A DNA stretch of 64,000 nucleotides from Avichristensenella sp031550535 (GCA_031550535.1 JAVBOM010000007.1:62001-126000); one strand, 5' to 3'; positions 25,222 to 33,843 are shown, numbered from the stretch's first letter. The notes: generated by a model from the letters alone, not told the origin. Translations and numbers: made by a program.

Positions 25222-26364
25222 GTGCACTACAAGGCGCTCTACGCGTTTCATTTTGTGTACTTCATCTCCTTCAGCGTCACGGCGTTTTTGCCCAAGTATT
25301 TCGGGGAAATCGGCCTGAGCGACGGCCGGATCGGGATGCTGCTGTCGCTGCCCGCCGTCGTGGGCGTGCTCGTACAGCCGGTGTGGGGCACGCTGACGGA
25401 CCGCATCCGGCTGAAGCGGATGCTGCTCGTCGGCCTTCTGGCCGCGCTGACGCTCGTGTGCTTTTTGCTGGACCGCGCGACCGGCTTCATCGCGCTGCTG
25501 GCCGGGATGGCGGCGTTTTACATCCTCGTGCTCCCGGTGGCCCCGATTTACGCGACCATCTCGCTGGAATACACGCGCGAGATCGGGAAACCCTACGGGC
25601 CGGTGCGCTTGGTCGGCACGGTGGGGTATCAGGCGGGCGCGCTGCTGACCGGCGTGCTGCTGGCGCAGAGCCTGGACGGCGTATTCCGTCTGCTGGCCGT
25701 GGTGATGCTCGCCTCCTGCGCGGCCGCGTGCTGCCTGCCGCCCGTGCACGGGCATCAGCACGGGCGCGCGAAGGTGCCCATGCGTGCGCTGTTTGATGAC
25801 CGGCGGCTTCTGCTGCTGCTCGCGATGATCCTCGTCGGCGCGGTCACGTCGCAGTTTTACATGGCTTTTTTCGCGAAGCACCTGGGAGACCTGGGCATTG
25901 ATAACGCGACGACCGGGCTGATGCTGTTCGTTTCCGTGGCCATGGAGTTGCCCTTTTTGCTGGTTGCGCATCGGCTGGCGCGTCGGACGAGCATATGGAA
26001 CTGGCTGCTGATCGGGTATGGGCTGAACGCCGTCCGGTGGCTGGGCCTGGCGGTGAGCCGGAGCATTGTTCCGCTGCTGTTGTGCCAGATTCCGGCCGTG
26101 TCGGTGATGGCGTGCTTTGAGTACCTGCCCGCTGTGTATGTCAACGAGCGCGCGCCTGAGGCCCTGAAGGGCACCGCGCAGAACGCGGTGATGATCGTGT
26201 CTTTCGGCATCAGCAAGGTGATCGGCAGCCTCGTGGGCGGGTTCGTCAGCGAGCGCGCCGGGATTCCTGTGGTGTTCGCGGCCAACGGCGTGCTGCTCGC
26301 GGTCGCGATCGCGGTGTTCTGGCGGCCCACACGGAAGGCGATTTTGGCGGAGAAAGAGACGTAG
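25222..26364 (+). CDS. MFS transporter (MFS_1-like)
   Basis: Twelve-helix permease of 380 residues resembling the MFS_1-like/HsrA-nucleoside symporter group (start HYKALYAFHFVYFISFSVTAFLPKYF; GTLTDRIRLKRM loop as motif A). The substrate is not evident. GTG at 25222 is chosen because CAGGAGGGA precedes it; the longer frame back to 25186 overlaps the promoter. Its own promoter is at 25135. A GGAGGGGTGTGCCCCCC hairpin at about 26399 may terminate it. Confidence 0.85.
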   Translation: MHYKALYAFHFVYFISFSVTAFLPKYFGEIGLSDGRIGMLLSLPAVVGVLVQPVWGTLTDRIRLKRMLLVGLLAALTLVCFLLDRATGFIALLAGMAAFYILVLPVAPIYATISLEYTREIGKPYGPVRLVGTVGYQAGALLTGVLLAQSLDGVFRLLAVVMLASCAAACCLPPVHGHQHGRAKVPMRALFDDRRLLLLLAMILVGAVTSQFYMAFFAKHLGDLGIDNATTGLMLFVSVAMELPFLLVAHRLARRTSIWNWLLIGYGLNAVRWLGLAVSRSIVPLLLCQIPAVSVMACFEYLPAVYVNERAPEALKGTAQNAVMIVSFGISKVIGSLVGGFVSERAGIPVVFAANGVLLAVAIAVFWRPTRKAILAEKET

Positions 26365-26512
26365 GGCGGGGAATGATGAGTAAAGCCCGGGGAGGTTTGG
26401 AGGGGTGTGCCCCCCTAAATGAAATCAGCCCCGGCGGCGTGCACGGCGGGGCGCCGCAGGTTCCGAGCCAGTCCCGCAGACTTACGGCAGAATCCGTACG
26501 TCTACTCGGAGC

Positions 26513-26600
26513 CGCCCGGAAATTCCGCAGAATTTCAGGCTCCGTCCCCGTAGCCCAGCCCTAAGGGGGTTCCGTAGGGGGGACCGAAGTCCTCCCTACG
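26513..26600. repeat. Palindromic non-coding repeats
   Basis: Two inverted repeats. The first, GCCCGGAAATTCCGCAGAAT and following bases to 26553, recurs in inverse orientation at about 54838-54876. The second, GTAGGGGGGACCGAAGTCCTCCCTAC (26574-26599), is a near-perfect hairpin with a CGAA loop, partly repeated at about 54660. No gene lies in 26365-26601. Confidence 0.6.
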
Positions 26601-26601
26601 C

Positions 26602-27594
26602 TCACTCCCGTAGCGCCGATTCCACCACCTTGCGGAGCATCCCCATGGCATCGGCCGGGTACTTGCCGATGGACGTCTCCTCCGCGAGCAGGAGCGAGGA
26701 CGCGCCGTCCTGCACGGCGTTATAGATGTCCAGCGCCTCCGCGCTGGTGGGCACAGGCTGGTCGCGCATGGAGCTTAAAAGGCCGCCGGCCACCATGAAG
26801 GGCTTGCCCACGGCGTTGGCGGCGGTGGCGACACGCTTTTGAATGCCGGGAATCTCATGGCGGGGCATGTTCCGTCCCATGGAGAGGCGGGCGACGACAA
26901 TTTCGTTCGTGTGAGCCAGCAGCAGAGGCAAGGCGTCCACATCGCCCTTGGCGATGACCTTGGCCAGGATGCGGTATCTGGGTATGAGCGGCGCGAGCAG
27001 CGGGGAGAGCTGCTCCATGCTGTGCGGCAGGGCGAGCAGGAGGCCGGTCGCCCCGCCGAAGGACGCGAGCTCAGCGGGCAGGGACTGGCCGGCCGGAAAG
27101 TCCAGCAGGATACTGGGCGCGATGCCGGCGTGCGCGGCGGCCGTGTGAAACGTGTCAATCCACGGAAGCGTTTCCGCGAGTGTCCGCTGCGTGAGAGAAA
27201 GGCGAATGCCCGACATCCCCTCGTCAAAAAGCCGCTCGATGGTCTCCGCGTCGGCGCACGCGGGGCCGAGCGTGGCGTATAGAAGCGGCGTGCGGCGCGG
27301 GGCAAGGGGGATGGGGTAATCGGCGGCGTGGGAGCCGGAGCGGACGGCGTGCATGTGCGCCTGCACCGGCAGATGCTCCGGATGGGTGCGGTACGCGTCC
27401 AGCGCGGCTTTGGAGTCGAATACCATGTTCAGGCAGAGGTGACAGGAGCGGTCGGAATGGAGCGCGTCGATCTCTACCTCACAGGAGAGCAGGCCTTCGA
27501 TTTTCCCCGCCAGGGAGTGGAGCTTATCGCGGGCAATGCAGAGGTTTTCTTCCGTAGGCTCCTTCAGCCAGAAAAGGACGATATGGCGATACAC
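26602..27594 (-). CDS. Dabb domain fused to a degenerate pyruvate-kinase-like barrel
   Basis: Protein of 330 residues. Residues 1-95 are a stress-responsive Dabb domain (VYRHIVLFWLKEPTEEN; PVQAHMHAVRSGSHAADYPI). Residues 105-330 follow pyruvate kinase: LLYATLGPACADAETIERLFDEGMSGIRLSL, then ILAKVIAKGDVDAL, VVARLSMGRNMPRHEIPGIQKRV, and GKYPADAMGMLRKVV near the end. The Lys of the PK KIE motif remains, but the metal-binding Glu (KVI) and the Asp of the GDLG motif (LSMG) are lost, so it is probably not a kinase. The GTG start at 27594 has AAAGGAGG upstream. It is a single gene, divergent from the DUF308 gene. Confidence 0.78.
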   Translation of the reverse strand: MYRHIVLFWLKEPTEENLCIARDKLHSLAGKIEGLLSCEVEIDALHSDRSCHLCLNMVFDSKAALDAYRTHPEHLPVQAHMHAVRSGSHAADYPIPLAPRRTPLLYATLGPACADAETIERLFDEGMSGIRLSLTQRTLAETLPWIDTFHTAAAHAGIAPSILLDFPAGQSLPAELASFGGATGLLLALPHSMEQLSPLLAPLIPRYRILAKVIAKGDVDALPLLLAHTNEIVVARLSMGRNMPRHEIPGIQKRVATAANAVGKPFMVAGGLLSSMRDQPVPTSAEALDIYNAVQDGASSLLLAEETSIGKYPADAMGMLRKVVESALRE

Positions 27595-27744
27595 GGCGGG
27601 CGCCTCCTTTGGCATTTGCGGGCAAATGGCCTATTGGTATGCTGTATACTATATAGTGTACCGTACTTGTAACAATCGCGCAAGCAATCCGCGCAAGAAA
27701 ACCGTAAAATAGCGGTGGCTAACCAAAGCAAAAGGAGAGGTTGT

Positions 27745-28344
27745 ATGAGGTTTTTCAAACGGATCAAGATGAACGTGCTGGCGACGGCGGCGCTGTATAT
27801 CGTGCTGGGGCTGCTGTTCATGCTGCTCCCCGGGGTCACGGAGCGGATCATATGCTACCTGATCGCAGGGGCGCTGGCGCTGGCGGGCATCGCGTACATT
27901 GTGGACTATTTCCGCTCTTTTGACACCTCCATGCAATCAAACGGATTGGCTGTGGGTATTCTGTTGGTGCTTGCGGCGCTGTTTTTGTTCCTGAAGACGA
28001 GCCTCGTCATGGAGGCGATACCGATTCTGCTCGGCATCGCGGTGATCGTCAGCGGCGTCATCAAGGTGCAGAACGCCGTGGTGCTCTACCGCATGCGCAA
28101 CAAGGCGTGGATCGCGGCGCTCGTGCTGGCGCTGCTGTGCCTGGCGCTCGGCGTGGTGCTGATCGAGGATCCCTTCACGGACGCACACGTCCTGATTACG
28201 GTGATCGGCGCGTCGCTGTTGTTCAGCGGCGTGACGGACCTGGCCATGCTGCTGGTGATGACGCGCAAGGCAAAAGAAGTGAAAAAAGCTGTACAGGAAG
28301 CCACGCAGGATGTGCTGATGGGAAAGCGCGGGGGACAGGAATAG
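27745..28344 (+). CDS. HdeD/DUF308 family membrane protein
   Basis: Small integral membrane protein of 199 residues with six hydrophobic segments in three pairs, as in HdeD-like DUF308 proteins (ATAALYIVLGLLFMLLPGV; LLVLAALFLFL; LLCLALGVVLIEDPF). The role is unknown; in enterics HdeD is linked to acid resistance. The start ATG follows AAAGGAGAGGTTGT. It ends in a shared bidirectional terminator with the convergent ArsR-type regulator gene. Confidence 0.8.
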   Translation: MRFFKRIKMNVLATAALYIVLGLLFMLLPGVTERIICYLIAGALALAGIAYIVDYFRSFDTSMQSNGLAVGILLVLAALFLFLKTSLVMEAIPILLGIAVIVSGVIKVQNAVVLYRMRNKAWIAALVLALLCLALGVVLIEDPFTDAHVLITVIGASLLFSGVTDLAMLLVMTRKAKEVKKAVQEATQDVLMGKRGGQE

Positions 28345-28358
28345 GCGAAACAAAAAGG

Positions 28359-28386
28359 GCGCGGGTTTTATTCCCCCGCGCCGTGT
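28359..28386. terminator. Bidirectional terminator
   Basis: GGCGCGGG, TTTTATT loop, CCCCCGCGCC between convergent genes. The stop of the minus-strand gene lies inside it. Confidence 0.7.
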
Positions 28387-28940
28387 GCCTCTTCGGGTTC
28401 CGTCCGCCAGTAGATCCCGTGGTCGCGCTCCAGAAGCCCCTCGACGATCAACTCGCGCCGGAGCGTGCAGAAGTCGTCGTGAAACTCGCTGATGGCAAGG
28501 TTCACCTCCCGCTCCGGGTAGCGGATGCCGGGCGTGAAGACCTTCGCGATTTCCTCCAGGATAATGCGCTTCTTTTTTCGCTGCGCGGGGATGACTTTGA
28601 GCTTGCCGTAGACGAAAAAGGAGTCGATGACCTTCTGCCGGTAGGCGCGCTCGCGTTGCCTCTGGTCGGCCTGCGCACCGTCGTCCGGCGCGAGCAGCGC
28701 GCGAAACGGCTGGTCCAGCAGCGCGCCGTTTAAGGTGTAGACGGTGTAGTACTGCTCCTTTTGCGCGGTGACAAGCCCGGCGGCCTCCATTTTTTTCAGG
28801 TGAAAGCTGGCTGTGGACGGGGAAAGCCCCAGGCGCTCCGCGATCAGCTCCACGTACATCGGCCCTTCCGAAAGCCCCGCCAGGATGGAGAGGCGGGACG
28901 CGTCCGCGAGGCATTTGAAGAGCTGCAGGTTATCGGCCAC
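28368..28940 (-). CDS. ArsR-type winged-helix regulator with DUF2087 domain
   Basis: DNA-binding protein of 190 residues. The N-terminal winged helix (about 1-75: LFKCLADASRLSILAGLSEG, ERLGLSPSTASFHLKKMEAAGLV) is an ArsR-type HTH. Residues 100-180 form a DUF2087 domain (KKRIILEEIAKVFTPGIRYPEREVNLAI). The GTG start at 28940 overlaps the preceding gene by 11 bp. It is therefore co-transcribed from the promoter at 29310-29338, whose -10 box is inside a perfect palindrome, most simply read as its own operator. Confidence 0.87.
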   Translation of the reverse strand: MADNLQLFKCLADASRLSILAGLSEGPMYVELIAERLGLSPSTASFHLKKMEAAGLVTAQKEQYYTVYTLNGALLDQPFRALLAPDDGAQADQRQRERAYRQKVIDSFFVYGKLKVIPAQRKKKRIILEEIAKVFTPGIRYPEREVNLAISEFHDDFCTLRRELIVEGLLERDHGIYWRTEPEEAHGAGE

Positions 28941-29286
28941 TGGGCGTTCCCTCCTTTCCGTAGGTGTTGTAGAGCGCCAGCACGTCGTCCAGCGCGGCCA
29001 GCTTGCAGTCCTCCACGGTCACACGGGTGAAGTCGCCGTTCGCCGCGGCCAACTGGCGGGCCGTGTGCCAGTTCTGCGGAATTCTGTCCAAATGCGCCTC
29101 GTATGCGGGCATGTCCGGAACACTGCCCAGCAATTGCAAAAAAAGGCAGTAGATGTTGCGCGCGGCTTTTTTGTGATTTGCCTCGTCCGTGCGGTTGGCG
29201 GTCTCCAGCGCGTCGATTTCCGTGCTGTGCGTCTGGATACGCTTTTCCAGCGCCTCCGCATACCGGCTGTTGTTATCCTGTGGCAT
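28930..29286 (-). CDS. Small hypothetical protein (regulator partner)
   Basis: Protein of 118 residues with no recognised domain. It is largely helical, with a likely coiled coil in the first half (RYAEALEKRIQTHSTEIDALETANR), and a PDMPAYEAHLDRIPQNW segment. It is cytoplasmic by composition. The start ATG follows AGGAGGGGAGTTTTG. It is the first gene of the two-gene unit with the ArsR/DUF2087 regulator. Confidence 0.65.
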   Translation of the reverse strand: MPQDNNSRYAEALEKRIQTHSTEIDALETANRTDEANHKKAARNIYCLFLQLLGSVPDMPAYEAHLDRIPQNWHTARQLAAANGDFTRVTVEDCKLAALDDVLALYNTYGKEGTPSGR

Positions 29287-29303
29287 CAAAACTCCCCTCC
29301 TGA

Positions 29304-29338
29304 TTTGATAGTATATTTATCAAAGTAGATTTTGTCAA
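29304..29338 (-). promoter_or_regulatory. Promoter with overlapping palindromic operator
   Basis: Minus-strand TTGACA (29338-29333), 17-bp spacer, TATACT (29315-29310): near consensus. A perfect inverted repeat TTTGATA, 7-bp centre, TATCAAA (29304-29324) covers the -10 box. Such a site suits a winged-helix repressor dimer, probably the regulator encoded by this unit. Confidence 0.8.
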
Positions 29339-29424
29339 TCTATTTCGATAGAATAGAGTCTGGCGGAGGGAAGGAAGATGCGGTTCCTGTGAAGAATGAA
29401 TAAGAAAGATAAAGGGGGAGTTCC

Positions 29425-30126
29425 ATGGAGCAACCGAAGAAGAAACGCGATGCCAAGCAGATTCTCTCGTGGATTTTGTTTGCTTCGCTGCTGCTGTCGG
29501 CGGTGTATACGGTGGTCAAGCTCATCACCGCGCCAAGCGTGACGGAGGCGAGCGAGTTTGACATGCAGCGCAGCGACTATACGCTGATGCTCATCCAATG
29601 CCTGCTGGGCATTGTGGTGATGATGCTTCCTTCCGTGATCGAGCGCAGATGGTCCGTGCCCATCCCAAATTTCATCTACATCATGTACTATATCTTCCTG
29701 TATTGCGCCGTGTTCCTGGGGGAAGTGTTTTCGTTCTATTATCGCATCAAGCACTGGGATGTGATTCTGCACGCCTTTTCCGGCGCGATGCTCGGGGCGC
29801 TCGGCCTCATTCTGGTGAATATTTTAAACGACAACGAACATGTGCGCGTGGAGCTCAGCCCGTTCTTTGTGGCGCTGTTCGCGTTCTGTTTCGCGCTGGC
29901 CGCCGGGGCCATCTGGGAGATCTATGAGTTCACCTGCGACGGGCTGATGCAGCTCAACATGCAGAAATACCTGTCGGACGCGGGCGAGGCGTTTGTCGGC
30001 CGGGAGGCGCTGATGGACACGATGGAGGACGTCATCACGGACGCTATCGCCGCGCTCGCCGTTTCGGTCGTCGGGTTCTTCTCCCTGCGCAAGGAGCAGC
30101 GAAGAAAGGAGCGGATAGAGCCGTGA
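29425..30126 (+). CDS. Integral membrane protein (DUF2238/YjdF-like)
   Basis: Protein of 233 residues with six to seven hydrophobic segments (about 12-30, 50-68, 78-98, 112-130, 145-162, 200-220). The central stretch WDVILHAFSGAMLGALG and GAIWEIYEFTCDGL resemble the DUF2238 membrane family; assignment tentative. The start follows AAGGGGGAGTTCC. The stop overlaps the glycosyltransferase start (GTGA), so the two are translationally coupled and may act together in the envelope. Confidence 0.65.
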   Translation: MEQPKKKRDAKQILSWILFASLLLSAVYTVVKLITAPSVTEASEFDMQRSDYTLMLIQCLLGIVVMMLPSVIERRWSVPIPNFIYIMYYIFLYCAVFLGEVFSFYYRIKHWDVILHAFSGAMLGALGLILVNILNDNEHVRVELSPFFVALFAFCFALAAGAIWEIYEFTCDGLMQLNMQKYLSDAGEAFVGREALMDTMEDVITDAIAALAVSVVGFFSLRKEQRRKERIEP

Positions 30127-31331
30127 GAATTGGCCAGTACTCCGACTCGTTCCTGCCCGTGGTCGACGGTGTGGGACGGGTAGTGTTCAGCTATGCGGAA
30201 ACGCTGGGACGGATGGGACACAAGAGCTACGCGTTCGCGCCGATGGCGGATATGGGGTACCTGGGGGACTATCACTTTCAGGTGGTGGACTACAACACCA
30301 TGCAAATGCCCGGAAAGCTGCCCTACCGGGTGGGCGTGCCGCAGCTTGACGCGCGCTTTGAGAAGCGCATGCGGCAGATTCCGCTGGACATCGTGCACGT
30401 GCATTCGCCGTTCATGCTGGGGCACACGGGCCTGCGGCTCGCGAAGAAGCGCGGCATCCCGGCCGTGGGCACGTTTCATTCCAAATACTACGACGACTTC
30501 GCCCAGGTGCTGAAGCTCGATTCCCTGGCGCGGATCGGTGTCAAGCAGGTGGTTGATTTTTTCGAGCAGTGCGATGAGGTCTGGGCCGTGAACGAGGCCA
30601 GCGGGCGCACGCTGACGGAATACGGCTACCGGGGCGAAATCATCACGATGCCAAACGGCACGGACGTGCGCTGCCTGGACGAGAGCGTGCTGCCGGAGCT
30701 CCGCGCACGCTTCGGGCTTGCGGACGGGCGGCCCGCGCTGCTGTTCGTGGGCCAGATGAACTGGAAAAAGAACATCCGCCGCGTGCTGGAGGCGGCGAAG
30801 CTGCTGAAGGAGGAGGGCGCGAAGCATCGCCTGCTGCTGGCGGGCCAGGGCGTCCACCGGGACGAGATTGACGAGGCGGCGCGCGCCATGGGCCTTGCGG
30901 AGGGCGTCGTGTTCACGGGGCACATCGGCTCCACGCGGGAGCTGGACGGGCTGTACGCGCTGTCGAAGCTCCTGGTGTTTCCGTCGCTGTACGACAACGC
31001 GCCGATGGTGGTGCGCGAGGCCGCCGCCATGGGCACGCCCGCCGTGCTGATCGCGGGCAGCAACGCGGCCGAGGGTGTGACGGACGGCGTGAATGGGCTG
31101 ACCTGCGCGGACGACGCGGCATCGCTCGCGGGCGCGATCCGGCGGGGGCTTGCGGACGAGGCGGCGCGGCAGCGGATGGGGCAGGCCGCACGGGAGACGA
31201 TCCCGGTGGTGTGGCCGGAAATTATGGAGTGTGCCGCCGCGCGCTATCAGGCGCTGGTGGAGGCGAAAGAGCCCGCCCAGGCGCAGCGCCGGCGTGTGGC
31301 ACGGAAGCGCGGACAGGATTTGCCACAGTGA
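30123..31331 (+). CDS. Glycosyltransferase family 4
   Basis: GT-B glycosyltransferase of 402 residues, GT4 type, transferring a sugar from a nucleotide donor to a lipid or polysaccharide acceptor at the membrane face. Evidence: MRIGQYSDSFLPVVDGVGRVV start, DIVHVHSPFMLGHTG, GTFHSKYYDDF, TMPNGTDVRC, and the C-terminal donor site FPSLYDNAPMVVREAAAMGTPAV (the EX7E region). It resembles diacylglycerol glucosyl- and mannosyl-transferases of Firmicutes. The GTG start overlaps the membrane protein gene. Confidence 0.88.
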   Translation: MRIGQYSDSFLPVVDGVGRVVFSYAETLGRMGHKSYAFAPMADMGYLGDYHFQVVDYNTMQMPGKLPYRVGVPQLDARFEKRMRQIPLDIVHVHSPFMLGHTGLRLAKKRGIPAVGTFHSKYYDDFAQVLKLDSLARIGVKQVVDFFEQCDEVWAVNEASGRTLTEYGYRGEIITMPNGTDVRCLDESVLPELRARFGLADGRPALLFVGQMNWKKNIRRVLEAAKLLKEEGAKHRLLLAGQGVHRDEIDEAARAMGLAEGVVFTGHIGSTRELDGLYALSKLLVFPSLYDNAPMVVREAAAMGTPAVLIAGSNAAEGVTDGVNGLTCADDAASLAGAIRRGLADEAARQRMGQAARETIPVVWPEIMECAAARYQALVEAKEPAQAQRRRVARKRGQDLPQ

Positions 31332-31350
31332 GATAGGACAAAAATACAGC

Positions 31351-31385
31351 GCCGCCGTGACGAACAGTGTTTGTCCCGGCGGCAT
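31351..31385 (+). terminator. Possible terminator hairpin
   Basis: GCCGCCGTGAC, 11-base loop, GTCCCGGCGGC, then ATGTTTATGG. The U run is weak. Confidence 0.4.
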
Positions 31386-31511
31386 GTTTATGGCATTCTC
31401 TGGTAAACTGAAAAATGGGCGAAGCATCTTGAGCGTGGGGCGCATGCGGACGGCAAGCGGCCTCTACGGCGAGATGGCGAGCGGAGGTATGACGTGGCTG
31501 GCCGGATGGCT

Positions 31512-31537
31512 GTAGGGGCGCGCATCGCGCGTCCGCC
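31512..31537. repeat. GC-rich palindrome, GTAGGGGCGCGC family
   Basis: GTAGGGGCGCGCATCGCGCG and TCCGCC; same family as 14803-14832. Confidence 0.55.
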
Positions 31538-31551
31538 TGGGACGAGTTCGT

Positions 31552-31705
31552 GCATTTCTCTCAAACATAGTATACGTCTTTGCGGATCTTTTGCCGTCTC
31601 GCGTTGTCTCGTCCACTCTAGCTCTGCTACGCCTCGTTCCCTCGACGTAGCGAGACGACAAAATCTTTCGCGAATCCATACGCTATGTTTTCGGAAATCG
31701 CGCTC
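31552..31705. repeat. Long imperfect hairpin element, copy 1
   Basis: Roughly 154 bp that matches 39617-39770 in the same orientation (GCATTTCTCT...TCTTTTGCCGTCTCGCG...ACGAGACGA-type segments). The two ends are imperfect inverted repeats (CATAGTATACGTCTTTGCGG against the reverse complement of the right end, CATAGCGTATGGATTCGCGA), so the whole unit folds back on itself. There is no coding capacity and it resembles a MITE. Together with 31332-31551 it fills a 410-bp gene-free stretch. Confidence 0.75.
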
Positions 31706-31742
31706 GCCGCGCGCCATCGGCAAGATAAGAACGAAATCGGCG

Positions 31743-32303
31743 CTATCCCTTCGCGGGCTTTTTTCGCAATTTGAGCGGGACGTTCAGTTCCTTCGCCACG
31801 GCCTCCAAGAGGCGCACGGCCGCCGCGGCCTTTTCCTTGATAGGAGCATCCGGGCTGATTTCGCGCTGCAGCCGTTCCAGCGCGCCTCTCGCGTCGTCCA
31901 GCGGCAGCAGGTTCACCGCCGCGCAGAAGAAGCTCTTGCGCCTGCCGTCGTTGTAGCGCGACAGCAACTCGCGGAGGATGTCCACCTTCGCGCGCTGCTC
32001 GGCGTGGTACGCGTCCAGCCCGATCCTTTGCGCCTTTTCGATATCCGCGAACTGGTTTCTGTGCGTGATGAAGGAATCGCTCTCATCCGCGCCGACGTAC
32101 CTTTCGCAGGGGAATTCATCGCATAGGTGGCAATACGCGATTTCGCCGTGCCGCCCCGCGCAGGTGAGGATGCCGCACGCGTGGCAGCCAGCCTCGCCGC
32201 AGCCGGGGCATTTCGACGCGGCGTCCGTGTTGTGCATCGGGCACAGGCCGCAGTTCAGGCCGCAGAGGGAGAACAAGGGATCATGCCGCAGGGCGTCGCT
32301 CAT
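31743..32303 (-). CDS. DUF3795 domain protein
   Basis: Protein of 186 residues. The N-terminal Cys-rich region (CGLNCGLCPMHNTDAASKCPGCGEAGCHACGILTC, in pieces) is the DUF3795 signature, likely binding zinc or an iron-sulfur centre. The C-terminal half is helical and basic, ending KLRKKPAKG. The start at 32303 is chosen because GAGGAAACACACC precedes it; the longer frame is an antisense-like shadow over fprA. It lies 26 bp after fprA and is probably in its operon. Confidence 0.8.
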   Translation of the reverse strand: MSDALRHDPLFSLCGLNCGLCPMHNTDAASKCPGCGEAGCHACGILTCAGRHGEIAYCHLCDEFPCERYVGADESDSFITHRNQFADIEKAQRIGLDAYHAEQRAKVDILRELLSRYNDGRRKSFFCAAVNLLPLDDARGALERLQREISPDAPIKEKAAAAVRLLEAVAKELNVPLKLRKKPAKG

Positions 32304-32329
32304 GGTGTGTTTCCTCTTTCGGATGTGTT

Positions 32330-33523
32330 TTACAGCGCCTCCGCGAAAGCCTCCCCGTACGCCCGCGCGGCCCGCAAATCCTCCTCCGTGGGCTTGAACC
32401 GCACGCGGAAGCCGTCGCCCTCCACCTTGATCCCGATCTGCCGCAGGCGCGCGACCAGGTTCGGCACGCCCTCCCCGGTCCAGCCGTAGCTGCCGAACGC
32501 GCCACCGCGCTTGCCGCCGTACACGGGCGGGGGCATGTGCGCCGTCAGGGCCATGATGGGCGCGAGCGCGTCGCCCAGGATGGTGGGCGTGCCAAAGAGA
32601 ATGCCGTCCGCGCCGGCCATGTCCGCGAGCACATCCGCCGCGTCCGCCTGGGTCATGTCGTACAGCCGCACGTCGATATCGCCCGCGCCCCGGATGCCCT
32701 CCGCGACGGCGCCGGCTAGCGAGGCGGTGTAGCCGTAGGCGCTGACATACGGGATCACGACGCTCTTTTTCGTTTTCGCGGGCGGTTCGCACCAGGACTG
32801 ATACAGGGCGAGCAGCTCCGGGATGTGGCTGTCGAGCACGGGGCCGTGGCCGGTGCAGATCATCGCAAGCGGCAGGTCCCGGACGCGGTCCAGCGCCCTC
32901 TGCACGAACGGCCGCTTGAACGGGCCGAGGATGTTGTCAAAGTAGTACTTCGCGGCGCTGAGGTAGCCGTCGACGTTCGTCACGGCGCTGCGGAGCACGG
33001 AAGGGTGCGCGTAGTGCGCCCCAAACGCGTCGCAGGTGACGAGCGTTTGGTCCTCCTCAACGTAGGTGAACATGGTGTCGGGCCAGTGCAGGTTCGGCAA
33101 GGCGAAAAAGCGGAGCGTCTTGTCCCCCAGGGACAGCGTATCGTTGTCCTTGACGATCAGGGAGGGGAATTTGCGGTTGACGATCTGCTCCAGGAACCCG
33201 ATGGCCGCGCGCGTGCCCACGACAGTGAGGCCGGGGTTCGCGTCCAGCAGGCGCTCCACGCTGCCGGCGTGGTCCGGCTCCGTATGGCTGACGATGAGAT
33301 AATCGGCCTTGCCGGTCCCTCCAAGATCGTTCAGCGCCTCAAAGTATCCATCCGCGAAGCCCGCCTTGACCGTTTCAAACAGCGCGGTCTTTTCCGATCC
33401 GCGCAGAAAATACGCGTTGTACGTGGTGCCAAACTCCGTCCGCATGATGATGTCAAAGATGCGCAGGTCCGGGTCCAGCGCGCCGATCCAGTAGAGATCC
33501 TTCTGTAGCTGTAGTGTTTTCAT
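32330..33523 (-). CDS. fprA: Flavodiiron protein (FprA, A-type flavoprotein)
   Basis: O2- or NO-reducing flavodiiron protein of 397 residues protecting anaerobes. The metallo-beta-lactamase-like domain has the diiron ligands HTEPDH (about 79-85), the distal His in LPNLHWPDTM, Asp in TCDAFGAHY and His in CTGHGPV. The C-terminal flavodoxin domain (about 255-397) has SAYGYTASLA for FMN and GSYGWTGEG. Electrons probably come from rubredoxin; a rubredoxin-like oxidoreductase is encoded at 38214-39515. A double-hairpin repeat sits in its upstream region. Confidence 0.94.
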   Translation of the reverse strand: MKTLQLQKDLYWIGALDPDLRIFDIIMRTEFGTTYNAYFLRGSEKTALFETVKAGFADGYFEALNDLGGTGKADYLIVSHTEPDHAGSVERLLDANPGLTVVGTRAAIGFLEQIVNRKFPSLIVKDNDTLSLGDKTLRFFALPNLHWPDTMFTYVEEDQTLVTCDAFGAHYAHPSVLRSAVTNVDGYLSAAKYYFDNILGPFKRPFVQRALDRVRDLPLAMICTGHGPVLDSHIPELLALYQSWCEPPAKTKKSVVIPYVSAYGYTASLAGAVAEGIRGAGDIDVRLYDMTQADAADVLADMAGADGILFGTPTILGDALAPIMALTAHMPPPVYGGKRGGAFGSYGWTGEGVPNLVARLRQIGIKVEGDGFRVRFKPTEEDLRAARAYGEAFAEAL

Positions 33524-33550
33524 CTTTATTCTCCCGCTTCTTACTATGCT

Positions 33551-33603
33551 GGCGGCGCTGATTTGAAAAATCGGGCGCCATAGGAGGATTCCGCCAGGAA
33601 TCC
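33551..33603 (+). repeat. Double-hairpin repeat copy
   Basis: Full 53-bp copy, GCCA loop in hairpin 2, 28 bp upstream of the fprA start. Confidence 0.9.
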
Positions 33604-33739
33604 TTGCCTCTGATTCGCGTCAATCATCACGGCTGTTACATAGTATACCGTACTTCCGTGGCAAAATAAACAGCCTTGCGGTTTTTAACCGGAAAACGCG
33701 GAAGTGGATCGCCCGGGGCGACATTCCCGCCCGGTTCGC

Positions 33740-33769
33740 TTGACACGCTTTGGTGGGATTTGTTACCTT
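33740..33769 (+). promoter_or_regulatory. Promoter of the P-type ATPase gene
   Basis: TTGACA (33740-33745) and a TACCTT box (33764-33769), 18-bp spacer. Confidence 0.6.
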
Positions 33770-33843
33770 AAATTGATTAGGGAAAGGGCGCGCAATCGCC
33801 CGGACAAAACAAGACCGGAAAAGATCAGGAGGGAACAAGCGGC

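Noticed and set aside
31386..31515. Small plus-strand frame with MTWLAGWL-like ending
   Set aside because: No ribosome site and no domain; it runs into palindromic repeats.
32304..32792. N-terminal extension of the DUF3795 frame by 163 codons
   Set aside because: The extension overlaps fprA in the same direction but in another frame and is Arg/Gly-rich. A good ribosome site sits at 32303.
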